Shown: positions 18,668-28,884, counted from the stretch's first letter. The stretch is DNA of 64,000 bases from Symbiodinium natans (GCA_905221605.1 CAJNDS010001113.1:1532891-1596890), one strand, 5' to 3'. Program-made: numbers and translations. The notes: generated by a model not told the origin, from the letters alone.

Positions 18668-18932
18668 AAACTATGCTCTTTAGACGGCTGGAGGTGAAAA
18701 GAATCGGAAGAGAGGTAGAGAAACCCTACAGTCCCTAAGAGGAGTATAGAAACAGCTGCCTTCTTCACTGGTACCAGATTCGATCACCCTATAGAAAGGC
18801 ATCCTTATGCGCCTTCTTTCCTGGCGAGTAACCCTAAGCCCTAAACCCGAAACCCGAAACCCTAAACCCTAAACCCTAAACCCTAAACCCTAAACCCTAA
18901 ACCCAAAGGATTAACATCTTGCCCCAGCCAGA

Positions 18933-19022
18933 GATGTGCAGGAGCCCGCAAAAATCCTGAGTTTGAAGCTCATTGAGTGCTTGGGGATCCAAATACGGCT
19001 CTGGGCTTGGCGGTTGCCCTAA
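18933..19022 (+). CDS. Candidate terminal exon, unknown product
   Basis: Reads VQEPAKILSLKLIECLGIQI and ends in TAA at the start of CCCTAAA sequence. Confidence 0.4.
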   Translation, partial: DVQEPAKILSLKLIECLGIQIRLWAWRLP

Positions 19023-19140
19023 ACCCTAAAACAGGGGTGTGGGAGATGTGTGGATGAACATCAGCCGAGCTTAGAGACTCCAGTATCCCATGATTGAAGG
19101 CCCCTTTTCTTTTTTTTTAGTCCTATAGTAGGGTCCCTGG

Positions 19141-19350
19141 TTGCAATTCACGGAGAATTTCCACCGTCAAGTGAGGGAAACGAGTCTGGACCATGGTCTA
19201 CCACTACTAGGAACGCGAAAACTTCAACACGATAAATGGGAGCGAAATGTTGCGGGGCGGGCCCCTTCATGGTTGACGGGCTTAGGCACTATTTTGCGTC
19301 TGAACTACGGGGTGCGCCTGAAGACTGTTCTGCAAGGATTTGGTAGCTAG
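19141..19350 (+). CDS. Hypothetical open frame, unknown product
   Basis: About 69 codons (TTG first, no ATG) reading FTENFHRQVRETSLDHGLPL and ending VLQGFGS, then TAG. Not repetitive, so possibly an exon. No motif. Confidence 0.3.
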   Translation: MQFTENFHRQVRETSLDHGLPLLGTRKLQHDKWERNVAGRAPSWLTGLGTILRLNYGVRLKTVLQGFGS

Positions 19351-19479
19351 ATTCCTTAAACCAAGGAACCCTAGTAGAATGTCAGGCTTTTGCCTTGAAT
19401 TGAGGAACCCTAGTAAAATTCAGGAGCCCTATTGAGGAACCCGGTATATTTTCCAGGTAGACTCCTAAACTATGGAAAC

Positions 19480-20045
19480 CCTAAACCCTAAACCCTAAAC
19501 CCTAAACCCTAAACCCTAAACCCTAAACCCTAAACCCTAAACCCTAAACCCTAAACCCTAAACCCTAATTAAGTGAAGCCCGGGGTTGCTGGGCCAAGCA
19601 CCGTTCCGCCAAAGAGCCCCGAACCCAAAGTCCCAAAATCCCAAACCCAAAACCCCAAACCCCAAACCCTAAGCCCTAAACCCTAAACCCCAAACCCTAA
19701 ACCCTAAACCCTAAACCCCAAACCCTAAACCCCAAACCCTAAACCCCAAACCCCAAACCCTAAACCCCAAACCCCAAACCCTAAACCTTGAACACCCTAA
19801 ACAAAGAGGCAGCGAGCAGGGCCCTCACATGAACTTCGTGGAGCAGGAGCCTCTCGGGCCGCAATCCTCTAGGGACCACAATGAACCCTAAACACCCCTA
19901 ACCCCCAAACCCTAAACCCCAAACCCTAAACCCTAGCCCTAAACCCTAAACCCTAAACCCTAAACCCTAAACCCTAAACCCTAAACCCTAAACCCTAAAC
20001 CCTAAACCCCAAAACCTAAACCTTAAGCCCTAAACCCTAAACCTT
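19480..20045 (-). repeat. CCCTAAA / CCCCAAA arrays around one exon island
   Basis: Perfect CCCTAAA at 19480-19568, mixed CCCCAAA/CCCTAAA at 19640-19797, and mixed arrays at 19885-20045. Confidence 0.9.
19820..19885 (+). CDS. Candidate exon, unknown product
   Basis: After GCGAGCAG the frame reads GPHMNFVEQEPLGPQSSRDH and passes into an array. Confidence 0.4.
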
Positions 20046-20078
20046 GGGATGCTCCCCCTTACGGACCAAGATAACTCT
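20042..20078 (+). mobile_element. MITE-A family, left-arm fragment
   Basis: CTTGGGATGCTCCCCCTTAC, then diverged sequence. Confidence 0.4.
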
Positions 20079-20153
20079 TCCTAAGCCCTAAGCCCTAAAC
20101 CCTAAACCCTAAACAACCCCTAAGCCTTAAGCCCTAAGCCCGAAACCCTGCAC

Positions 20154-20237
20154 TACGGGATCCGCTCCGAACAAGATGCCGACGTTTCGCGTCGGAGTGT
20201 CGACAGTTGGTCCAATGAACTCCCGAAGGACGATTTG
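20154..20237 (+). CDS. Candidate exon, unknown product
   Basis: Reads YGIRSEQDADVSRRSVDSWS and NELPKDDL before TTTAGGG repeat. Mixed polar composition is protein-like. Confidence 0.45.
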
Positions 20238-21160
20238 GGGTTTAGGGCTTAGGGTTTAGGGTTTAGGGTTTAGGGATTTGCCAGGATGTCTACCTTTTTG
20301 GAACATATCTTGGGTACCCCCTATTTTGGGCAATCCCAGGGCTTAGGGCTTAAGCAGGGCTTAGTTAGGGCTTATAGGGCTCAGGGCTGAGGGTTTAGGG
20401 CTACGAAAGCTTGGCCCCGTCAAGGTCCATCCTCAAGAAAGGGAAACCCTCAATGAGAACATCGCATCGAATGTCCCGGACACCTAAACCCTAAACCCTT
20501 AAACCCTTAACCCTAAACCCTAAACCTTAAAAGCCATTCCCCAAGGCGTGCTGCCAAACTCCAGGCGAGTGGAGCTTGGGGGTGTTCGGGGAGTTTTGGG
20601 TTTGAAAGGCTTCGGGGTTCGGGGTGTGGGGTTTAGGGTTTAGGGTTTAGGGTTTAGGGTTTAGGGTTTAGGGTTTAGGCTTGCGGGTTGAGGGTTGAGG
20701 GTTGAGGGGTTTGGTAGGGTTGAGAGGGCCAAGGGGTCTAAGGGCTTTGCGGAAGCAAGGGGCCGTTGGGGTTCAGGGTTTATAGGGATCATCTAGGTTT
20801 TCCTGTATAGGGTTTACAGGGCTTATAGGGTTTGCAGGGTTTATAGTTTGGAGTTCAAGGTTTCGGCGTTTCTTGTTTTTTGGGGGTTTAGGTGTTAGGG
20901 TTTCTGGGGGTCTTGACGCCTGCTTCGTGGACAAGGCCCCCGAACAAGTAACCCGCCCAACTCAATTCTGTAAACCTAGAACTCCTGAAGCTCGAAAAGC
21001 CTTAAAGCACCAGAGCCCCTAAAGCCCCGACATACTAAACCCTTATACAGTAAAAAACCGTAAGCCCCAGAAGCCCCTAAGCCCTAAAACGCGTACATTC
21101 CCAAACCTCCATAAGCCCAACCTCCCCGGGTCTTCCCCACAACGTGGCCGCCGCAGCTGC
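20238..21160. other. Telomeric mosaic, no gene recognised
   Basis: TTTAGGG at 20234-20278 and 20625-20680, GGGTTGAGGGTTGAGGG units at 20693-20712, and degenerate TTTATAGGG units at 20780-20850. Small islands between are not convincingly coding. Confidence 0.5.
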
Positions 21161-21283
21161 TACAGGGTGGGGCCCCTAGTTATAAGTAGAGTTATAAGGG
21201 CCCTAAATTGGGTTATAAGGACCCTAAGTTAGGTTATAAGTCCCTTAACTACAGTTAGTATAGTAAGGGGGCCCCACCCTGTA
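21161..21283. mobile_element. MITE-D, 123-bp element with terminal inverted repeats
   Basis: Begins TACAGGGTGGGGCCCC and ends with its exact reverse complement. The interior is a run of GGTTATAAG(G)ACCCTAAGTT-like units. No clear target duplication. Confidence 0.65.
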
Positions 21284-21445
21284 GAGGGGTTTGGGCATTT
21301 TGAGGCTTTAGAAGGGGGAGGGGGGGTGTAGGGGTTTAGCAGTTTAGGGGGTTCCTTTGTGGTGAGGAACCCTAACCCCTAAACCCTAACCCCTAAACCC
21401 TACACCCTAAACCCTAAACCCTAAACCGCGAAGCCTAAACTCTAA

Positions 21446-21556
21446 AACGACTCAGATGCGGCAATTGAGCTCGCGAAGTTACTCGCCATCGGGCCCACGA
21501 GAGATGCCCCGCAGCGAAGGGTTTCTAGCCTACCAGGCTGCTCGCAGGCGATTCCC
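21446..21556 (+). CDS. Candidate exon, unknown product
   Basis: Two + strand frames are open: one reads DAAIELAKLLAIGPTRDAPQ, the other MRQLSSRSYSPSGPREMPRS. Base composition is exon-like, but the frame cannot be chosen. Confidence 0.35.
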
Positions 21557-21721
21557 ACCACTAGCCCTAAAGCCTAAACCCTAAACCCTATAAACCCTAT
21601 AAACCCTATAAACCCTATAAACCTTCTAAACCCTATATAAACCCCAAACCCTAAACCCTAAACCCCTAAACCCTAAACCCCTAAACGGTAAGCCCTAAGC
21701 CCTAAAGCCCCCTCCGCGCGA

Positions 21722-21778
21722 AAGGCGGCCACAGAAATCCACACCAGCTCGGAGGTCTCCGAGACAGCGCTTCTTAGG
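21722..21778 (+). CDS. Candidate exon, unknown product
   Basis: Reads KAATEIHTSSEVSETALLR and meets a TTTAGGG-type array. Confidence 0.35.
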
Positions 21779-22020
21779 GTTTAGGATTTTGGGGGTTTAG
21801 GGTTTGGGGTTTCGGTTTTAGGGTTTAGGGTTTGGGGGTTTCGGGTTTCCGGTTTATGGCTTAGGGTTTCGGGTTTAGGGTTTCGAGTTTAGGGTTTAGG
21901 GTTTCGGGTTTCGGGTTTATTTAGGGGTTTAGGGTTTAAGGTTTATAGGGTTTGGGGTTTTAGGGTTTCGGGTTTAGGGTTTAAGGTTTATCGGGTTTTG
22001 GGGTGTCGGGGTTTAGGGGT
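21775..22020 (+). repeat. Mixed TTTAGGG / TTTCGGG array
   Basis: Interleaved TTTAGGG, TTTCGGG and TTTGGGG units with small indels over 240 bases. Confidence 0.85.
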
Positions 22021-22427
22021 TGAGGGGTCAAGGATGCTTTTGACGCTTACGCCACGGCCTGTCCTGCGTGTAGGGTCCTGTGTTTTCCCGGCATTGTAGC
22101 ATGGCTCCTTGCCACTAGGAAACCCAACCCTCAACCCTCAACCTTAAACCTTCAACCCTAAACCCTTAAACCCCTACGCCCCAGAGCCTCGAACCCTGAA
22201 CCCTAAATCTACGTAAAGCGCAAAGCCTCTTCCAAGGCCTTGGTCTCTGATTGCCGGAGTTCTTGTCTTCAGGGAGATTTGTGGGGTTTCGGGCTTACCT
22301 AGGGGCTAAAAGGGGTTTAGGGCTTGTTTAGGGTTTAGGGTTTAGGTAAAAGGGGGATGCAGGGCTGAGAGTTTGGGCAGGTGCCTTTGGTTTAGGGTTT
22401 AGGGTTTAGGGTTCAGGGCCGGCGCGC

Positions 22428-22463
22428 GAGGAGGACGACACCGACGACGACGTGATGTGCTGA
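22428..22463 (+). CDS. Candidate terminal exon, acidic C-terminus
   Basis: Reads EEDDTDDDVMC and TGA. Short, so only suggestive. Confidence 0.3.
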   Translation, partial: EEDDTDDDVMC

Positions 22464-22652
22464 TGAAGTAGAGGGGGTTCTCCTCTGGGGATCACTCTGA
22501 AGCCCTTGCTCGATACTGTGCTTGCTAGGACTGGAAAGTGTCAGAAGAAAAATCGTCGTTGGCCATTACGGGCATCAACGTTGGGTAAGGCACCGGAAAA
22601 CCTCATGATAATCATGCGTACCCTATGCCCTTAAAGGGTTCAGGCTTTTGGG

Positions 22653-22762
22653 TGTAGGGGCGGTTCCCTAAATTGGGGTCCCTTTCGTCTTGGGTACCCT
22701 ATGAAGTACGGCACCCTTAGAGTAAGGACCTCCAAAGGGGACCCGAATTTTGAGAACCACCC
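22653..22762 (+). mobile_element. MITE-B related element
   Basis: Inverted ends GGGGCGGTTCCCTAAATT and AATTTTGAGAACCACCCC with the family core AGAGTAAGGACCTCCAAAGG. Confidence 0.5.
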
Positions 22763-22986
22763 CGACCTTCACATTAGGCTAGATGGGAGCCTGCGGTTTA
22801 GGGTTTGGGGTTTGGGGTTTAGGTGAGTGTCAGCTAGGGAGGGTAGCCGCTTCTCCCGTGCAGCACTCTCCTTTTCAATGTGACATGTGAGGGGGGTCCG
22901 GACATTTGGGGGTTACTCCCCCATGGGGGCTTAGGGCTTTAGAAGGTGCAGGGTGTAGCGTTTAGATCCACGGTTGCCGTGCTTGT

Positions 22987-23160
22987 GCGATGCTGCTTTT
23001 CTCTGGCTTGTTTTCTGGCTTCATTAACGAACCAGTCGAAGCAGTGTACAGGCACCAGGCAAGTGTGGCAAGGAAGTCCATCGTAGGATTGGTCTTTCCC
23101 GGTCCAAAGTTCTCACCAGCACCGATAAACTATAGACCCAACAACAAGAACATGCCTAAA
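22987..23160 (+). CDS. Candidate exon, hydrophobic start, unknown product
   Basis: About 57 open codons reading AMLLFSGLFSGFINEPVEAV, then YRHQASVARKSIVGLVFPGP, up to a CCCTAAA array. One of the longest non-repetitive islands. No ATG-based start fixed. Confidence 0.5.
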
Positions 23161-23690
23161 CCCTAAACCCTAAACCCTAAACCCTAAACCCTAAACCCTA
23201 AACCCTAAACCCTAAACCTCAAACCCTAAACCCTAAACCCTAAACCCTAAACCCTAAACCCTAAACCCTAAACCCTAAACCCTAAACCCTAAACCCTAAA
23301 CCCCAATTCAGAACACCCCCCCCCCCCCCCCCCCTCACTTGCAGAGCGACCCAGCACTTGCTTGAGAGTATACCCTAAACCCTAAACCCCAAACCCTAGA
23401 CCCTAAACCCTAGAAACCCTAAACCATGAACCCTAAACCTGCTCAGGGCGCCGGGTGGCCTAGGATCCCTGATCCAGTCGTGTTCATGTTCCAAAGCAAA
23501 ATTCAGCGACCCTGCCGAGCTCCCAAGCAAGTGCTGGGTCGCTCTGCAAGTGAGGGGGGGTGTTCTGAATTGGGGTTTAGGGTTTAGGGTTTAGGGTTTA
23601 GGGTTTAGGGTTTAGGGTTTAGGGGTTAGGGGTTAGGGGTTAGGGGTTAGGGTTCAGGGTCTAGGATTTAGGGTTTCGGGTTTAGGGTTT
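23158..23690. repeat. Large inverted repeat enclosing telomeric arrays
   Basis: The left arm runs CCCTAAA array, CCCCAATTCAGAACACC, poly-C, CTCACTTGCAGAGCGACCC, AGCACTTGCTTG (to 23367). The right arm (from about 23526) is the exact reverse complement of the unique part and continues into a TTTAGGG array. Only the poly-C/poly-G length differs (about 18 versus 7). The spacer 23368-23525 holds a short CCCTAAA run and an island. Confidence 0.8.
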
Positions 23691-23878
23691 GGGGTTGAAG
23701 GTTTAGGTCCTCTGTGGTACCCTTTTCCCAAAAGGCTACCCTATGGTACCCTTTATTATAACATGGCTACTGGGCTACCAAGGCAAGTGTTCCGCGAAAG
23801 GGCCTCTAGTTGAGAACAGCCCCCAAGCGAGAATGCCTTTGTTCCAGAGTGGACAACAAAAAGCGAGCCGCGGAACCA

Positions 23879-23880
23879 CC

Positions 23881-23926
<46 letters not shown>

Positions 23927-24265
23927 ACCCTAAACCCTAAACCCTAAACCCTAAACCCTAAACCCTAAACCAAAAGGCCCTTCTCACAATGCACTTTGGC
24001 TACCCTTAGGGTTGTGCCCCTCAAGGTTCCCCTAATATACTCCTCATATGGGTTCAGGGTTTAGGGTTGAGGGTTTAGGGTTAGGGTGGGCCCTATATTA
24101 ACTTTGGGATCCTTAGAAAGCGACCCCAAGCCCAAGGGTACAACCTTAAGGGTCTAGGGTCTAGGGTTCAGGGTTTAGGGTTTAGGGTTTAGGGTTTAGG
24201 GTTTAGGGTTCAGGGTTTAGGGTTTAGGGTTTAGGGTTTAGGGTTTAGGGTTTGGGGTTTGGGGC
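23879..24265. repeat. CCCTCAA array, then CCCTAAA, then TTTAGGG arrays
   Basis: Homogeneous CCCTCAA units (23879-23929) switch sharply to CCCTAAA (23930-23970). G-strand arrays lie at 24053-24090 and 24140-24265 around a small island. Confidence 0.85.
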
Positions 24266-24274
24266 TTAGGGCTT

Positions 24275-24453
24275 AGGGTTTTAAATATCTACCTGGAGGT
24301 TCAGGGTACCTAGTACCCCAAGTGTGACTGCGCTTATAATCTAACCATCAACCCATTCGGGTACTTCAGGGGCTTGTATGTGGGTTCTAACTACAGTACA
24401 CTTAGAATGGGTTACTAGGTACCCTGGATCTCCAAGTAGATATTTAAAACCCT
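24275..24453. mobile_element. MITE-C family, full copy with 45-bp inverted ends
   Basis: Ends TTTTAAATATCTAC and GTAGATATTTAAAA followed inward by GGTTCAGGGTACCTAGTA and its near complement. The core contains two imperfect copies of an AACCCATTCGGGTACTT-like segment. Best-preserved family member. Confidence 0.75.
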
Positions 24454-24535
24454 CATCCGTAAACCCTAAACCCTAAACCCAAAACCCTAGGTCGCCATGA
24501 AGCCCCGAAGCCGCAGTACCCTGAAGCTCCAGAAA

Positions 24536-24820
24536 CCCTAGACCCTAAACCCTAAACCCTAAGCCCTAAACCCTAAACCCTAAACCCTAAACCCTAAACC
24601 CTAAACCCTAAACCCTAAACCCTAAGCGGAGAATGCAGCGTTTGATCCGACTTAGGCTTTAGGGGTTAGGGTTTAGGGTTTAGGGTTCATCGTTTAGGGT
24701 TTAGGGTTCATCGTTTAGGGTTCATCGTTTAGGGTTTAGGGTTTGAGACCCTGGTGCGACTTCCTAAACCCTAAACCCTAAACCCTAAACCCTAAACCCT
24801 AAACCCTAAACCCTAAGGTT
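24536..24820. repeat. CCCTAAA and TTTAGGG arrays, with TTCATCG-TTTAGGG composite units
   Basis: CCCTAAA at 24536-24625, a G-strand array at 24650-24745 in which TTCATCGTTTAGGG is repeated three times, and CCCTAAA at 24766-24817. Confidence 0.85.
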
Positions 24821-24858
24821 TAAAGAGGGCTAGATGCTGTCTTGTCAACGTTGCTCTA

Positions 24859-25134
24859 GTGGGCACCCGCACACAGACCCTCGAACAAGCCATGTCCGGA
24901 GCGAGCACCCGCACAAAGAAACTGGAAGAAGCCGTGTGTGGAGTGAGCACCAGCACGAAGACCCTCGAACAAGCCGTGTCCGGCGCGAGCAACCGGACGC
25001 GAAGCCGGGAACAAGGCATGTGTGGATTGAGCAACCGGACCCTGAGCGAGAAGCGCACCACCGCGGTGGAGACGAGGGGTAGAAGCACGCCCTCCCCCCA
25101 AATACATGGCTATCGCCGCCTCATGCGTCCCTGA
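24859..25134 (+). CDS. Hypothetical protein with 14-residue repeats
   Basis: Open frame of 91 codons from ATG containing four tandem 42-bp units, for example GASTRTKKLEEAVC and GVSTSTKTLEQAVS. The hydrophobic spacing could give a short coiled coil. Antisense frames are also open across the repeat, so this may be a coding minisatellite or only a minisatellite. Confidence 0.4.
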   Translation: MGTRTQTLEQAMSGASTRTKKLEEAVCGVSTSTKTLEQAVSGASNRTRSREQGMCGLSNRTLSEKRTTAVETRGRSTPSPQIHGYRRLMRP

Positions 25135-25324
25135 AAGTAGGGTACTAGTCGGATAACTGTAGCAGAGCCTTATCTGGGGCCACTCGTAGTGTTCTACGTG
25201 CTGTTTTTCTGAAACTCAGGTTCTGAAATTCTCACGCACCAAATCGCTAAACCCTAAAGCCTAAACCCTAAACTCAGGGGCAAACCGATCAGGACGGCGT
25301 ATGGGGGCGGATGGCACACAGCCT

Positions 25325-25625
25325 TCGGCAAAGGCCGTCGAACTCTCCTAGCCTTCGTCGAAACTCTTGGCCTTCGTCGAACCCCCCTCCCGGCCCTTGT
25401 AGCCTTCGTCGAACCTCCGGCCTTCATTTAGCCTTCGTCGAACCTTCGCGTTTTTTTTCGGGCTTTGTCTTGGCCTTTTGTATCGGCCTTAGTCGAACCC
25501 CCTCCCCCTTCGTCGAACCTCCCGGCCTTCGTCGAACCTTCGCCCGGCCCTCCGGCCTTCGTCGAGCTTCGTCTCGGCCCGTTGGTATCCCGAGTCTTTG
25601 TCGAAGTTCCCCGGCCATCCTGCTC
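25325..25625 (+). repeat. TTCGTCGAAC minisatellite
   Basis: About 12 degenerate units built on (GGCC)TTCGTCGAACCTCC, 17-26 bases apart. TTCGTCGAA is almost palindromic. The open frames on both strands follow the unit. Confidence 0.8.
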
Positions 25626-25656
25626 TTCGGCCATCCTGATGTGTTTTCCCCTTATA

Positions 25657-25802
25657 AACCCTAAACCCTAAACCCTAAACCCTAAACCCTAAACCCTAAA
25701 CCCTAAACCCTAAACCCTAAACCCTAAACCCTAAACCCTAAACCCTAACCCTAAACCCTAACCCTAAACCCTAAACACTAAACCCTAAACCCTAAACCCT
25801 AT
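25657..25802 (-). repeat. CCCTAAA array
   Basis: Perfect for 90 bases, then CCCTAACCCTAAA slips. Confidence 0.95.
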
Positions 25803-25833
25803 TCTGAGTTCCCGGTTCCTTTTGCCTCCTCAG

Positions 25834-25922
25834 CCCATCCACGCAGGGACCTTCTGCTGGAAGTCTTCGGGAAGTACCGCACCGACCATGAAGGGAAACT
25901 GAAGGAGGCAAGCGCCCTTAGG
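25834..25922 (+). CDS. Candidate exon, unknown product
   Basis: Preceded by a pyrimidine-rich stretch and AG (TTTTGCCTCCTCAG). Reads RDLLLEVFGKYRTDHEGKLK and EASA to the next array. Good exon-like composition. Confidence 0.5.
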
Positions 25923-26171
25923 GTTTAGGGTTTAGGGTTTGGGGTTTGGGGTTTAGGGTTTAGGGTTTGGGGTTTAGGGTTTGGGGTTCAGGATCTCTAA
26001 AATCCCTAGACCTAAAGCCCCGAACCCGATCCCGGGGCGTTGCCCAGACCCTCGGGAGGATCTGAAAAGGTAGAACCCCCCACATTCCCCAAATAGTACC
26101 CTGTACGTAGTCCGCAGGGTAGAAAGGGATTAAGGATTGAGGGTTTAGGGTTTAGGGTTTATAGAGTGTAA

Positions 26172-26278
26172 GTTGGTGTGTTCCCCCTTATACTAAGAGT
26201 CCTTGATAGGCATTCTAATTGGGGGGGTACTATGATCCATATTAAGAACCGGCAAGTATGAGCAGGAACATCCCAAGC
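26172..26278 (+). mobile_element. MITE-A family, full copy
   Basis: Left arm GTGTTCCCCCTTATACTAAG, right arm AGTATGAGCAGGAACATCCC, with CTTGATAGG / TATTAAGAACC inner pairing. Confidence 0.65.
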
Positions 26279-26299
26279 TATACTACTATTGGGTCATTC

Positions 26300-26560
26300 T
26301 TAGGAACCTTTAATGGGATCTACTACTTTTTGGCTCCTCCCGGGGGTTTGGGTTTGGGTAGCCAACCAGCTACCGGCACACGCACTTTAGCCAACCACGC
26401 ACACAAGCACGACACACGACTAGTGCTAGTGTGAAGAGGAATATGGTTTATAGTGCTATGATTACTTGTATTGTTTATTGTTGATACTGTATAGTTATTG
26501 TTTATTCTTGACAAGATGGTTTTTTCTTGTGATTATTATCATTGCTCTTTTAACCATCAG
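26300..26560. other. AT-rich island, no gene recognised
   Basis: TTATTGTT-type short repeats at 26455-26545. An antisense frame of 63 codons across it is composed of serine/asparagine/threonine runs and is not supported. Confidence 0.4.
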
Positions 26561-26574
26561 TTTGATTGTACTTA

Positions 26575-26748
26575 TTCACTTCTGAGAGAGACTGTCCCAT
26601 AGACCGGGAATCTGGAGGCACCCTACAGTTTGCGTTGCGGCAAAAGATGTTTCTGAAGGGCTCGATGCCCTCGCATGAAGGGAGGCATTTACGTGTTTTG
26701 AGCGTCAACGTGGCGACATGTTGCAACCAATCTCCCTTAAACCCTAAA
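26575..26748 (+). CDS. Candidate exon, unknown product
   Basis: Open frame reading ESGGTLQFALRQKMFLKGSM, then HLRVLSVNVATCCNQ, before CCCTAAA. A minus-strand frame also spans it. Confidence 0.35.
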
Positions 26749-27134
26749 CCCTTAACCCTGCTGATCGCCGTAGTACCTTGCAGTCGACCTTGCTGTCGCA
26801 ATACACGAACCCTAAACCCTAAACTACTGGCACCCATTGAGTATACAAAACACCCAAAGATACTGTAATCCTGGTTGCCCTACTGTAAATTTAGAAACTC
26901 CAAAATAAGTACCGGCTCTACACCAAATTCCCATTCTAAGCACATAGTTAGACCCTTAGACCCCAAGCCTTCATGTGCAACTTAAATATGCCCCACAAAC
27001 CCCTACAAAATTGCTTGATACTTTTGTCTTGCTTCCCTAAACCCAAAACCCCAAACCCTAAACCCTAAACCCGAAGCCTAAACCCTAAACACCCGAAGAT
27101 ACCTTGAATAGGCCCAAGCAAGTGACGGGCACAG

Positions 27135-27212
27135 CGTGAGGCGGAGAATCTGGCGAAGGTTCTTGAGCCGTATGCATCGAAGCTCACTGTGGCCAGAGCC
27201 ACGCTTGGGTTT
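27135..27212 (+). CDS. Candidate exon, unknown product
   Basis: After GGCACAG the frame reads REAENLAKVLEPYASKLTVA. Strongly protein-like and followed by TTTAGGG-type sequence. Confidence 0.5.
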
Positions 27213-27387
27213 CGGGATTAGGGTTTTGGGTTTGGGGTTAGGGTTTCGGGTTTAGGGTTTAGGGTTTCGGGTTTAGGGTTTAGGGTTCAAGGATTTGGGA
27301 TTTGGGGTTTATAGGGTTGAAAAATGGGTATAGATGGCTTAGGCTACAGGGTTTACAAGGCTCATCGTGTTTTTAGGGTTCAGGCTG

Positions 27388-27519
27388 GATTTCTTGCTCG
27401 ACGTTGAATGCGCGCAGAGGGTTCTGGAGTTGGGCTTTGGCGGCTCAGGATCGTCCCAGGTCAGAAGCGGAGTTTCGTCCAGTGAGAGAAGCAAGCTAGG
27501 TGCTTGTGCTTGCAAGGTT
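27388..27519 (+). CDS. Candidate exon, unknown product
   Basis: After TTCAGG the frame reads DFLLDVECAQRVLELGFGGS, continuing to a TTTAGGG array at 27520. Could be the next exon after 27135-27212. Confidence 0.45.
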
Positions 27520-27728
27520 CAGGGTTTAGGGTTTAGGGTTTAGGGTTTAGACAAAACACTTGGTGACCTGGATCGCTGTGTCCCTCATCGACCCAGCCGG
27601 CCACACACAACCTGCCCCCACCGCGGCTCGATCTCCTAGATTTTGCAATGCCAATTTGTATTCCCTTTGTGTTTTGGGGGGGTGCAATGCCATTCCAGGT
27701 CTGCCAGTTAAGACCCTTGTTCCCTTTG

Positions 27729-27812
27729 TGTGTGTGTGTGTGTGTGTTTTTTTTGTGTGTGTGTGTGTGTGTGTGTTTTGTTTTTTGTGTGGGGGGGGGG
27801 GGGGGGGGGGTC
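27729..27812 (+). repeat. (GT)n / poly-T / poly-G microsatellite
   Basis: GT repeats interrupted by T8, then a poly-G run of about 20 at 27791-27810. Confidence 0.95.
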
Positions 27813-28156
27813 CTTATTTGAACTGACTGGTAAAAAGGGTGCCCTAGTGATGATGGAGTTTCTGGGGAACCTAGCAATTGCACCGAGGCCTGTTCTTCGG
27901 TGGTGCTTTGCTGTAACTTTAGATCCTTGGGCCTTTTTGGGATTATGGGGTTTCCTAGTCAGGCAGCGGTTTAGGGTTTAGGGTTTAGGGTTTAGGGTTT
28001 AGTAAAGATTTTAATTTCTAGCTGCCCTCCTAAGTGCAGCCAACTGTGCTGTAAGCGATTTTTCAAAGTGGCACCCGAGCTACCAAAGGCGCAGAGCTTA
28101 AGCACCCCAGCCTCAGGGGAGAGGCTGCAAGGTTCATGGGTTCCCCTACTACCCCC

Positions 28157-28218
28157 CCAGGGTTTAGGGTTTAGGGTTTAGGGTTTAGGGTTTAGGGTTT
28201 AGGGTTTAGGGTTTAGGG
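28157..28218 (+). repeat. TTTAGGG array
   Basis: Eight perfect units. Confidence 0.9.
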
Positions 28219-28276
28219 CCCCCCTCTATACTACCCCAATTAAAGTTGGAACCTAGGCGAGGTAGTCTAGAGGGCG

Positions 28277-28460
28277 GTGGTAGGGAAAATCATGAAATGT
28301 GGGTGGGTGAAATCGCTCGTCTCCATACCAAAGGCGCCAAAACTGCCGACGAGCAACGGCGACGAAAGGAGCAACAAGCACATCTTGTTCTCCAGGGAGT
28401 TCTTGTGGCTGAATGTAGGAGACATCTGGTGCAGTCTTTTCAGAGGGCTTCATGGGCCTG
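28277..28460 (+). CDS. Candidate exon, unknown product
   Basis: Open frame (GTG first) whose second half reads SNKHILFSREFLWLNVGDIW and continues GLHGPEP into telomeric sequence. Two other frames are open in part. Confidence 0.35.
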
Positions 28461-28579
28461 AACCCTAAACCTTAAACCTTAAATACGAAACCCCCGAAAT
28501 CTAAACCCCAAAGCCTAACCCTGAACCCTAAACCCTCCAAACCCTAAACCCTAAACTGCTAGTTCTGGTCCTTTGCCAG

Positions 28580-28665
28580 GTCGCGGGCTATGATACGGCG
28601 ACAAACTATCTCCCTCCAGAGGATTTTCCGCGCGACAGGCCCACGGCAACAGCGGGATTCAGGGT
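28580..28665 (+). CDS. Candidate exon, unknown product
   Basis: Preceded by TGGTCCTTTGCCAG (pyrimidine tract plus AG). Reads VAGYDTATNYLPPEDFPRDR and ends before TTCAGGG/TTTAGGG. Confidence 0.5.
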
Positions 28666-28884
28666 TTAGGGATTAGGGTTTGGGGGGGGGGGGGGAGGGC
28701 TGGTTTATGTGAAAGTCTAGCCCTTTCTATGATGGTTCTGTAACAGAGGCATTAATAGGAAGCAGAGCCCTAAAACCCTAAAAAACAAACCCTCAACCCA
28801 CGAAATCTAAACCCTAAACCTTCAATCCTAAACCCTTAGCAAGCCTTAAACCCTAAACCCCAACCCAATAAACCCCAAACCGCA

